From contig CAKSGA010000037.1 in NCBI GenBank assembly GCA_934454435.1, forward strand, positions 1 through 20,667: a stretch of DNA of 20,667 nt. Reading direction: 5' to 3'. Positions 6,396-12,938 of this stretch are shown piece after piece. The DNA is from an uncultured Oscillospiraceae bacterium (GTDB lineage Bacteria; Bacillota; Clostridia; Oscillospirales; Ruminococcaceae). How positions within the stretch are numbered: the stretch's first letter is position 1; each line of letters starts with the position of its first letter. Both the position numbers and the translations under genes were made by a program. The notes beneath the pieces were generated by a model that saw only the letters and a program-made list of their open reading frames with translations, ran no database searches and was not told where the DNA came from.

Positions 6396-7784
6396 ATGCC
6401 GAACATGAGTCTTAAAAAGAACGAAATGCCGGTACAGGACCCCAACGTCCGTAACAAGAACTTCAAGGAAGTTGCTCTCGGCTACACCGAGGAACAGGCT
6501 GTTGACGAAGCTAACCGCTGCCTGCACTGCCCCAAGAAGCCCTGCCAGAGCGGCTGCCCTGTTTCCATAAACATTCCGGAATTCATTGCAAAGATCAAGG
6601 ACCGTGATTTTGAGGGCGCTTATCAGGTCATCCACCAGTCCAGCTCCCTGCCGGCTGTCTGTGGACGTGTATGTCCCCAGGAAACACAGTGCGAGAGCAA
6701 GTGCGTACGTGGCATAAAGGGCGAGCCTGTAGCTATCGGCAGACTTGAGAGATTTGTGGCTGACTGGCACAACGCTCACTCTACAGAAGCTCCCACAGTT
6801 CCCGCTCCCAACGGTCACAAGGTAGCCATCATCGGTGCAGGACCTTCTGGTCTGACATGCGCAGGCGACCTCGCAAAGATGGGATATGACGTGACCGTTT
6901 TCGAAGCTCTGCACCTCGCAGGCGGTGTTCTGGTATACGGTATCCCCGAGTTCAGACTGCCGAAGTCCATCGTTCAGCATGAAGTTGACAACCTGATCGC
7001 TATGGGCGTTAAGGTAAATACCAACGTTGTAGTAGGACGCACCATCGAAGTTGACGAGCTGTTTGAGCAGGGATTCGAGGCTATCTTCATCGGCTCCGGC
7101 GCAGGTCTGCCCAGGTTCATGAATATCCCCGGCGAGAACTTCAAGGGCGTTTACTCCGCTAACGAGTTCCTCACCAGAGTAAACCTCATGAAGGCTTACA
7201 AGCCCGAGAGCGACACTCCTATCAAGAAGAACACCAGCGTAGCAGTAGTCGGCGGCGGCAACGTTGCAATGGACGCAGCACGCTGCGCAAAGCGTCTTGG
7301 TGCGGAGAACGTATACATAGTATACCGCCGTGGCCTTGACGAAATGCCTGCACGTAAGGAAGAAGTCGAGCACGCAATGGAAGAGGGCATCATCTTCAGG
7401 ACCCTCAACAACCCTGTAGAGATCCTGGGCAACGAGCACAAGTTCGTTACCGGCATGAAGTGCGTTGAGATGGAGCTCGGCGAGCCTGACGCTTCCGGCC
7501 GCCGCAGACCTGTCGAGAAGCCCGGCAGCGAGTTCGTTCTCGATGTTGACTGCGTAGTAATGTCTATCGGTACCTCCCCGAACCCGCTCATCAGGAACAC
7601 CACAAAGGGTCTTGACACCAACAAGCACGGCTGCTTCATCGCAGACGAGAACGGTCAGACCTCCCGTGAGGGCGTATTCGCAGGCGGCGACGCAGTTACC
7701 GGTGCAGCTACAGTTATCCTCGCAATGGGTGCCGGCAAGACCGCTGCAAAGGCAATGGACGAGTACATCAAGAACAAGAAGTAA
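6396..7784 (+). CDS. nfnB: NfnB, ferredoxin:NADP+ oxidoreductase subunit beta (GltA-like)
   Basis: A 462-residue flavoprotein like the small subunit of glutamate synthase. The N-terminal ferredoxin-like region has two cysteine sets, Cys42/45/50/54 and Cys88/92/98/102, for [4Fe-4S] clusters. An FAD-binding G-A-G-P-S-G-L follows near residue 147, an NADP(H)-binding G-G-G-N-V-A-M-D near 286, and the C-terminal FAD motif A-G-G-D-A-V-T-G near 430. The complex couples NADH and reduced ferredoxin to NADP+ reduction in the cytoplasm and can run in reverse. The ATG lies one base after the nfnA stop, with AGGAGG inside the nfnA 3' end, so the two are co-translated. No large glutamate synthase subunit is nearby, which supports Nfn over GltD. 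Confidence 0.93.
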   Translation: MPNMSLKKNEMPVQDPNVRNKNFKEVALGYTEEQAVDEANRCLHCPKKPCQSGCPVSINIPEFIAKIKDRDFEGAYQVIHQSSSLPAVCGRVCPQETQCESKCVRGIKGEPVAIGRLERFVADWHNAHSTEAPTVPAPNGHKVAIIGAGPSGLTCAGDLAKMGYDVTVFEALHLAGGVLVYGIPEFRLPKSIVQHEVDNLIAMGVKVNTNVVVGRTIEVDELFEQGFEAIFIGSGAGLPRFMNIPGENFKGVYSANEFLTRVNLMKAYKPESDTPIKKNTSVAVVGGGNVAMDAARCAKRLGAENVYIVYRRGLDEMPARKEEVEHAMEEGIIFRTLNNPVEILGNEHKFVTGMKCVEMELGEPDASGRRRPVEKPGSEFVLDVDCVVMSIGTSPNPLIRNTTKGLDTNKHGCFIADENGQTSREGVFAGGDAVTGAATVILAMGAGKTAAKAMDEYIKNKK

Positions 7785-7814
7785 TCTGACTTCCGTACTT
7801 ATCTCAATAACAAA

Positions 7815-7837
7815 GGGGACTGTTCAAGGCAGTCCCC
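7815..7837 (+). terminator. Palindrome copy 1 after nfnB
   Basis: Arms GGGGACTG and CAGTCCCC around the loop TTCAAGG. It is identical to the copy at 8028-8050. No T tract follows, so termination here would be weak; a role as repeat boundary or RNA 3'-end stabiliser is as likely. Confidence 0.55.
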
Positions 7838-8027
7838 GGAGACCGTCGAAAAATCCCCGTTGGGGCTTTTTCGCCGAACATCCCTGCTGCATGCACGTCT
7901 CGGCGGCTATGCCGCCAAGCCGCACACTTGCAGGGATAGAAGTGTTTTTTGCCCCGGGAGACCCGTGGCAAAAAACGGATTAAAAAAGCCTGCTTCGCAG
8001 GCGAAAGCGACTTTTTCTACAAGCAGA

Positions 8028-8050
8028 GGGGACTGTTCAAGGCAGTCCCC
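8028..8050 (+). terminator. Palindrome copy 2, with short T tract
   Basis: The same arms GGGGACTG and CAGTCCCC around TTCAAGG as at 7815-7837, here followed by TTTT and so better suited to end nfnAB transcription. Confidence 0.6.
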
Positions 8051-8093
8051 TTTTACTATTCTCTGAACATTTTATATATGCATATAGTTATAA

Positions 8094-8113
8094 GGGAGGG
8101 GCAAGCCCCTCCC
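8094..8113 (-). terminator. Probable terminator of the nhaC-like gene
   Basis: Arms GGGAGGGG and CCCCTCCC around CAAG, 21 bases past the antiporter stop codon on the minus strand. What follows is only T-rich (TTATAACTAT), so it is a weak-looking intrinsic terminator. Confidence 0.55.
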
Positions 8114-8134
8114 CTATATTATGTTACCGTCTTT

Positions 8135-9760
8135 TCAGGACTTTTTCTTCCTGTCGTTGATAAGCTTTATTGCGAACAGAACTGCGACCATCAGCACAAG
8201 CGAAGAACCCAGCACCACAAACACATTCTGCACAAATCCGGAGATGACATATCCGATAGCGCACACAGCCGCAACAGTCATAGCATATGGGAGCTGTGTG
8301 GAAACATGGTTCACATGGTCGCACTGGGCACCGGTGGAAGCCATGATGGTGGTATCGGAAATAGGCGAGCAGTGGTCGCCGCAGACCGCACCGGCAAGGC
8401 ACGCAGAAATGCACACGATGACCATCTGGGGTATCTCACCACTTTCAGAAACGGCAGCCAGCTCGTTGCTGAAAACACTTGTAACGATCGGGATAAGAAT
8501 TCCGAAAGTTCCCCAGGAAGTACCGGTTGCGAACGCAAGCCCGATAGCGACAGCGAACAGGATAAGCGGCAGCAGCACATGCAGGGCAGTTGCGCTGTTG
8601 ACGATGCCGGAAACGAACTCGCCTGCGTCAAGAAGGTTGGTCATGGTCTTGAGGGTCCATGCAAAGGTCAGGATAAGGATAGCCGGAACCATCTGCTTGA
8701 AGCCCGCTGCGATGGAGTCCATGCACTCAGTGAACTTCAGCACTCCACGGAGAATGAAGTAGAAAATGATAACGACAAGCGCACCCACGGAACCGATCGA
8801 CAGACCCAGCGCAGCGTCGCAGTTCGCAAAGGCATCAACAAAGTCAGTGCCGCTGAAAAATCCGCCGGTGTATATCATGCCGAGCACGCAGAGGATTATC
8901 AGGATAACAACCGGAATGATAAGGTCGATGACTTTTCCCTTGGAGCGTATAGGCTGATCGTCATCATCATAGACCTTGTTACGGGTGGTAAAGAGGTCGC
9001 CGTTTCTCGCATTCATTTCATGACGCTTCATGGGACCGAAATCCGTATCCATTGTTGCCATGAATATTACCATAACGATAGTGAGCAGCGCATAGAGGTT
9101 ATACGGAATCGTGCTGATAAACAGGCTTATTCCGTTGACGCCCTCAACAGTGCCGCTGACCGCTGCCGCCCAGGAAGAGATCGGTGCGATGATGCACACC
9201 GGAGCAGCGGTAGCATCGATAAGATATGCGAGCTTGGAACGGGAAACGTTGTGCTTGTCCGTTACGGGGCGCATAACAGAGCCTACGGTCAGGCAGTTGA
9301 AGTAGTCGTCAACAAAGATCATCACACCCAGCAGGAATGTCGAGAGCTGCGCACCCACACGGCTCTTGATATGGGCAGCCGCCCATTCACCGTATGCACG
9401 GCTTCCGCCCGCCTTGTTCATGAGCACCACGATAACTCCCAGAACTACCAGGAACACAAGAATGCCCACGTTGTAGGAGTCCGCAAGGTTTGCGATAATG
9501 CCGTCCCTGATAACGGTGTTGAACATTCCCTCAAAGCCGGAGCCCTGGGAAATAGCATAGATCACACCGCCAGACAGGATACCAACGAACAGCGAGGAAT
9601 ACACTTCCTTAGTGATAAGAGCCAGACCGATAGCGATGACCGGCGGCAGCAGCGACCACAGCGAACCGACAGCCTCGGTAATGGGCGCCTGAATAAAGCA
9701 GCCGATCAGGAATGCTATTATAAACAGTCCTGTAATTATTTTTCCGATATGTTTTTTCAT
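8135..9760 (-). CDS. Na+/H+ antiporter, NhaC family
   Basis: A 541-residue membrane protein with about 11-13 hydrophobic segments, expected to expel Na+ in exchange for protons. Family-type conserved stretches are F-V-D-D-Y-F-N (about 149-155), D-A-T-A-A-P-V (182-188), G-T-S-W-G-T (413-418) and C-G-D-H-C-S-P-I-S-D-T (460-470). A hydrophilic loop of about 45 residues (237-280), rich in acidic and basic residues with four consecutive Asp, splits the two halves. The ATG at 9760 has GGGAGAAG upstream and a promoter just before it. It stands alone between the nfnB end and a divergent secreted-protein gene. NhaC-like proteins also include amino-acid/proton antiporters, so the ion is not certain. 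Confidence 0.88.
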   Translation of the reverse strand: MKKHIGKIITGLFIIAFLIGCFIQAPITEAVGSLWSLLPPVIAIGLALITKEVYSSLFVGILSGGVIYAISQGSGFEGMFNTVIRDGIIANLADSYNVGILVFLVVLGVIVVLMNKAGGSRAYGEWAAAHIKSRVGAQLSTFLLGVMIFVDDYFNCLTVGSVMRPVTDKHNVSRSKLAYLIDATAAPVCIIAPISSWAAAVSGTVEGVNGISLFISTIPYNLYALLTIVMVIFMATMDTDFGPMKRHEMNARNGDLFTTRNKVYDDDDQPIRSKGKVIDLIIPVVILIILCVLGMIYTGGFFSGTDFVDAFANCDAALGLSIGSVGALVVIIFYFILRGVLKFTECMDSIAAGFKQMVPAILILTFAWTLKTMTNLLDAGEFVSGIVNSATALHVLLPLILFAVAIGLAFATGTSWGTFGILIPIVTSVFSNELAAVSESGEIPQMVIVCISACLAGAVCGDHCSPISDTTIMASTGAQCDHVNHVSTQLPYAMTVAAVCAIGYVISGFVQNVFVVLGSSLVLMVAVLFAIKLINDRKKKS

Positions 9761-9791
9761 GTAACTTCTCCCTTTTTGATTACTTTATTAT

Positions 9792-9820
9792 ATGATACAC
9801 TTTATTCGACAAATTGTCAA
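9792..9820 (-). promoter_or_regulatory. Promoter of the nhaC-like gene with overlapping palindrome
   Basis: TTGACA at 9820-9815, a 17-base spacer and TATCAT at 9797-9792 on the minus strand. The palindrome GACAA-A-TTGTC (9808-9818) overlaps the -35 element and could be an operator. The leader is only about 25 bases. Confidence 0.8.
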
Positions 9821-9972
9821 GTAAAAAGCGATGTACCTGCAAAATTTTCTTTTCTGGCGATCCACAGCACAATATTTGACATGCTGACCAGAAGTCAGGT
9901 TTCCGACGTTTTTTTCCTTTTACAGTCACCGGACATGCAATTTATGATTTTTTTCATACCAATTCTGTAATT

Positions 9973-10004
9973 TTGTGCACAAGACTATTTTTTTGTGTTA
10001 TAAT
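9973..10004 (+). promoter_or_regulatory. Promoter and palindrome before the secreted repeat protein
   Basis: TATAAT at 9999-10004 with an extended -10 TG at 9996-9997. There is no good -35; the position is taken by the perfect palindrome TTGTGCACAA (9973-9982). This palindrome shares TTGTGCA with the repeats in front of nfnA. The rest of the 289-base gap, 9821-9972, shows only a weak CTGAC/GTCAG hairpin at 9894-9908. Confidence 0.65.
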
Positions 10005-10049
10005 AAAGTGGGGTATAACCCGAAATCTAAAAAGAAAAGAGGTAATTCT

Positions 10050-11069
10050 ATGAACAAGTCATTGAAAAAGGCGATAGCATTCTTCACAGCTGCTGTTGCT
10101 GCGGTGACTATGCTCGCAGTCCCCGCTTCAGCGAAGAGCAGCACGCCGACCATGAAGCAGACTGTCGGGAACAAATATGACGTTGCAGTTTGCGGCAGTA
10201 CATATGTGGCTCTCGGCAATACCGACATGGACGACAAGGGCGGCTCATTCATCTATGTGACCAGCTCCGGCAAGGCAACAAAAATCAAGAACAGCGTAGG
10301 CTATACCAGGTATTTTGATTATGTTGACATGAGCGGTTACACCCACTACATTGATGTAAACAAGGGAAGCATTAACACAGTGCAATGCGACAGGCTCATT
10401 GGTGAAAAGGACGGCAGCCGCTACATAATCCTCAACGATGGCAGCAAGGTAGCCTACAAGAGCTCCAGCATGACCCTCGGCAATGAGTTCTTCTCCAAGA
10501 AGAGCGGCAAAAACACGGTATACTACAACTATAATGGCAAGAAGGTTTTCACCGATAAGGGCAGCAAGTACGGCAATATTTACTATGACATCTTTGGCGT
10601 ACTTATCCTTTCCCAGAGTGAATGGGACGGTTACAATCCTACCATCGTTTACAAGGGAAAAGTAGTAAAGACCCTCAAAAATGCTTACTTTCCCAGTATC
10701 TATTATGACAGCAAGGGTTTATTCGTATCCTACTATGACACCAACGACAATAACAAGGCTATCACCCTTGACGGCAAATCCACAGACATCAAATCACGCA
10801 GCTTAAATCCTACCTTCTTCTATATTGAAGATATGGATCCAACCTACTATATCGAAGATATGAGTTATTCCAATCATGAGTACGGCCTTAATTACGACTC
10901 CACCAAGCACACGCTCACGCTCGTGGTAAATGGCAGCGCCGTTAAAAAGCTCAAGAACATCTATATTGCAAGCTGGGTTACAGCAAGACTCAGCAAAAAC
11001 AAAATTGCCGTAGTCACCACCAACAAGGCAGGAACCAAATTCGGCGTAGTTACTATTACTCTTCCGTAA
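10050..11069 (+). CDS. Secreted repeat protein of unknown function
   Basis: A 339-residue protein with a clear signal peptide: M-N-K-S-L-K-K, a hydrophobic stretch, and A-S-A|K cleavage after residue 28. The mature part is rich in Tyr, Lys, Gly, Asn and Ser. Short elements of the type (D/N/S)-G-(K/S) followed by a Lys-containing beta strand recur near residues 73, 130, 162, 202, 241 and 294, often after a Y-Y-D or aromatic strand. That pattern suggests a beta-propeller or WG-repeat-like fold, which is inference. A tandem Y-I-E-D-M duplication lies at about 258-271. There is no anchor, dockerin or catalytic motif. The frame opens at 9975, but ATG 10050 is preferred because GAGGTAA precedes it and it yields the signal peptide. 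Monocistronic. Confidence 0.82.
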   Translation: MNKSLKKAIAFFTAAVAAVTMLAVPASAKSSTPTMKQTVGNKYDVAVCGSTYVALGNTDMDDKGGSFIYVTSSGKATKIKNSVGYTRYFDYVDMSGYTHYIDVNKGSINTVQCDRLIGEKDGSRYIILNDGSKVAYKSSSMTLGNEFFSKKSGKNTVYYNYNGKKVFTDKGSKYGNIYYDIFGVLILSQSEWDGYNPTIVYKGKVVKTLKNAYFPSIYYDSKGLFVSYYDTNDNNKAITLDGKSTDIKSRSLNPTFFYIEDMDPTYYIEDMSYSNHEYGLNYDSTKHTLTLVVNGSAVKKLKNIYIASWVTARLSKNKIAVVTTNKAGTKFGVVTITLP

Positions 11070-11080
11070 AATCACAAACG

Positions 11081-11112
11081 AAATTCCTCCGGGTCACCGG
11101 AGGGATTTTTTA
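11081..11112. terminator. Bidirectional intrinsic terminator
   Basis: Arms of AAATTCCTCCGG and CCGGAGGGATTT around GTCA, followed by a run of six T on the plus strand. It lies between the converging secreted-protein gene and the O-antigen-ligase-like gene and can serve both, though the minus-strand T tract is poorer. Confidence 0.88.
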
Positions 11113-11116
11113 TGTA

Positions 11117-12832
11117 TCACGCCTTATTCTTACGGTCAAATGTTAGCAGCACCCCTGCAAGGAACCATGCCCAGATGCTGAACGGCACGGCGCTGTCATT
11201 CACCACGCCCATCACAAGCCATGCGAGCCACGCCATGGTGAGTCCCGCCGGGAGCGCACTGCCGGACCTCCACGAGCCTTTCACGCCACGCACCAGAACC
11301 AACACCGCTATCGCTGCGAACATCAGCAGCGCCGGAAGTCCGTACTCCGTGAATATCTGCAAATACATGCAGTGCGGTTTTGCGGTGAGAATAAGCGCAC
11401 CATGTGTGCGTAGCAGCCCCGCAGCGTCGTTCTGCGGGAAAATGAACGGGAACCCGCCTGCGCCTGCGCCGAATATCAGCCGGTCTTTCAGTAGCGGAAA
11501 CGTCTGGAGCCAGATGTACCCTCTTCCCGAAACCAGCCCGAAATACCGTGAATACTCCGTGAACCTTGTGGGAGTTATCTCCGACAGATACCCCGCAGTG
11601 TCTATGTACTGGAACACATCGCCGGTCACTTCAAACGGGATCTTGTCCTCATACCCGAGATCCACCAGCACCAGATTACCGTCTTTCTCCACAGATACCA
11701 TCTCATAACCACTGTCAGAGAACCGGGTCAGACTGCCCTCCGTGGAACTGTTCATCGGCTCGCCCTCTGCGGTGAAACTGAGCGCACCGCCGTTTATCTC
11801 TATCTGCATGGACTTGCCCTCTCCGGCGAGGGTCAGGGTATTCAGGTCAACGTTTATCTCCTCAATGCCGTAGGAGCCTTCCGGCTCGAATGCGCTGCCG
11901 TTATGGAGCTCCACGCAGATGTAATGGGAAACCCTGTCCGGAGCTATCGCCGTGAATATTCCCAGCGGGATAAGGCAGGAGATAAGCGCCGCTGCGACCC
12001 TTATCAGACTTGCTTTCCGGGCAGCCAGCGTGAATATCACGAGCACTCCAGCACACACCGGAAGCGTCATGAATGCAGCGCTGGAATTGGAGCATATAAC
12101 TCCCAGCAGAGCCGCTCCCGAAAGTGCCCCGAAAAGAATGCGCTTCCAGAGCGTTTCTTCGTCAAAGGCGACCGCAAGCCCCGGCAGGAACAGCAGCACG
12201 CAGACCTCGGCGCTGACCGTGGAATTTCCGAACAGCAGCGACATTCCCGGCCGCTTATCCGTAAACCCGAACAGGAGCTCCGCCAGCGGACCCGCTGAAA
12301 GGTCTATCACCGCCATGACGCCGATGATACCGAGCGCCGCAGCGAGTATCCATCGCAGCAGCCTGCGGGGCTTCTCGCCGGAAAAGTACTCATACCCGCC
12401 CAGGAATATCACCATGTAACCGAACACTGCCGCCAGTCCCTCAAGCACGGTCGGGAACCCCAGGAACCCAACACTGCGGTTCCCGGAGATCAGCGTTGAC
12501 ATCAGCGCCCAGAGGAAATACCCGCCGCAGAGTATCAGCAGCACACGCATATTCCTGTCGCTGCACAGTACGGAGCGAAGCGGCTTCTCCGGGAATATCC
12601 GCTCCCCTGCGAACCACAGCAGAATGACCACTGCCAGTATGAACAGTATCACTTCCCTGCCCGACATGCAGAAATCCGTTATGCTTCCGCCCAGGAGCTC
12701 TTCAGCGGCTCCCTCCGGGGAGAAAACAACAGGTATCGCAATTACCGCCAGCAGCGCCAGGAACGCCCCGATAAGATACGCAGGAATTCTGTGATAGACC
12801 GGCTCCAGGTCCGGCGATGGATTTTTCTTCAT
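11117..12832 (-). CDS. O-antigen-ligase-like (Wzy_C) membrane protein with exported insertion
   Basis: A 571-residue polytopic membrane protein with about 11-12 hydrophobic segments. The C-terminal part resembles the O-antigen ligase/polymerase domain: G-R-G-Y-I-W-L-Q-T (436-444), F-G-A-G-A-G-G-F (454-461) and K-P-H-C-M-Y-L-Q-I-F-T-E-Y-G-L-P (485-500), where the Arg and His are the usual conserved positions. About 130 hydrophilic residues (300-430) form an extracytoplasmic insertion predicted to be beta-rich and lacking Cys-based motifs. Such proteins join or polymerise surface glycans outside the membrane; in a Gram-positive this would be a capsule or wall polymer. No glycosyltransferase genes are adjacent. 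The frame opens at 12889, within the promoter, so ATG 12832 is chosen. Substrate unknown. Confidence 0.78.
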   Translation of the reverse strand: MKKNPSPDLEPVYHRIPAYLIGAFLALLAVIAIPVVFSPEGAAEELLGGSITDFCMSGREVILFILAVVILLWFAGERIFPEKPLRSVLCSDRNMRVLLILCGGYFLWALMSTLISGNRSVGFLGFPTVLEGLAAVFGYMVIFLGGYEYFSGEKPRRLLRWILAAALGIIGVMAVIDLSAGPLAELLFGFTDKRPGMSLLFGNSTVSAEVCVLLFLPGLAVAFDEETLWKRILFGALSGAALLGVICSNSSAAFMTLPVCAGVLVIFTLAARKASLIRVAAALISCLIPLGIFTAIAPDRVSHYICVELHNGSAFEPEGSYGIEEINVDLNTLTLAGEGKSMQIEINGGALSFTAEGEPMNSSTEGSLTRFSDSGYEMVSVEKDGNLVLVDLGYEDKIPFEVTGDVFQYIDTAGYLSEITPTRFTEYSRYFGLVSGRGYIWLQTFPLLKDRLIFGAGAGGFPFIFPQNDAAGLLRTHGALILTAKPHCMYLQIFTEYGLPALLMFAAIAVLVLVRGVKGSWRSGSALPAGLTMAWLAWLVMGVVNDSAVPFSIWAWFLAGVLLTFDRKNKA

Positions 12833-12833
12833 G

Positions 12834-12889
12834 GTATCACGCCTTTCGTTTGATACTTTAATTGTACCATTGTTCAGGCAACGTGTCAA
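12834..12889 (-). promoter_or_regulatory. Promoter and 5'-terminal hairpin of the O-antigen-ligase-like gene
   Basis: TTGACA at 12889-12884, a 17-base spacer and TACAAT at 12866-12861. Transcription should start near 12855, so the message would begin with GTATCA (12856-12851), which pairs with TGATAC (12839-12834) directly before the ATG. The only ribosome-binding candidate (AAAGG) lies in the loop of this hairpin. Confidence 0.75.
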
Positions 12890-12901
12890 GTACCAAAAGC
12901 A

Positions 12902-12929
12902 ACGGGAGCAGAACCAATTCTGCTCCCGT
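12902..12929 (-). terminator. Terminator of the dockerin-protein gene
   Basis: Twelve-base perfect arms ACGGGAGCAGAA and TTCTGCTCCCGT around a CCAA loop (TTGG on the minus strand), then a T-rich TTGCTTTTGG on the minus strand. It begins nine bases after the stop codon. Confidence 0.85.
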
Positions 12930-12938
12930 CAGTTGATA

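Larger units (their letters stand above)
7815..8050. repeat. Palindrome-bounded structured intergenic element
   Basis: Between two identical 23-base hairpins (7815-7837, 8028-8050) lie four more inverted repeats: CGAAAAA/TTTTTCG arms with CCCC-GTT-GGGG inside (7847-7873); ATCCCTGC (7880-7887) paired with GCAGGGAT (7930-7937) around GGCGGC-TAT-GCCGCC (7902-7916); GTTTTTTGCC (7944-7953) paired with GGCAAAAAAC (7967-7976); and GCCTGC-TTC-GCAGGC (7988-8002). No coding frame with a credible start is seen. It separates the converging ends of nfnB and the nhaC-like gene. It may be a miniature mobile element, a nest of bidirectional terminators, or a structured RNA. Confidence 0.65.

Noticed and set aside
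5534..7628. Long minus-strand frames (310 and 439 codons) opposite nfnA and nfnB
   Set aside because: They arise from the strongly biased codons of nfnAB. They lack ribosome binding sites and promoters, and the translations have no recognisable domains.
6396..7784. Assignment as the glutamate synthase small subunit (gltD)
   Set aside because: The domain layout is the same, but there is no glutamate synthase large subunit, and the preceding gene is the matching NfnA subunit.
7949..9970. A 673-codon open frame on the plus strand across the nhaC-like gene
   Set aside because: It is antisense to a clear NhaC-family gene. Its translation is hydrophilic, low-complexity (rich in His, Asp, Asn, Arg) and has no ribosome binding site or family motif.
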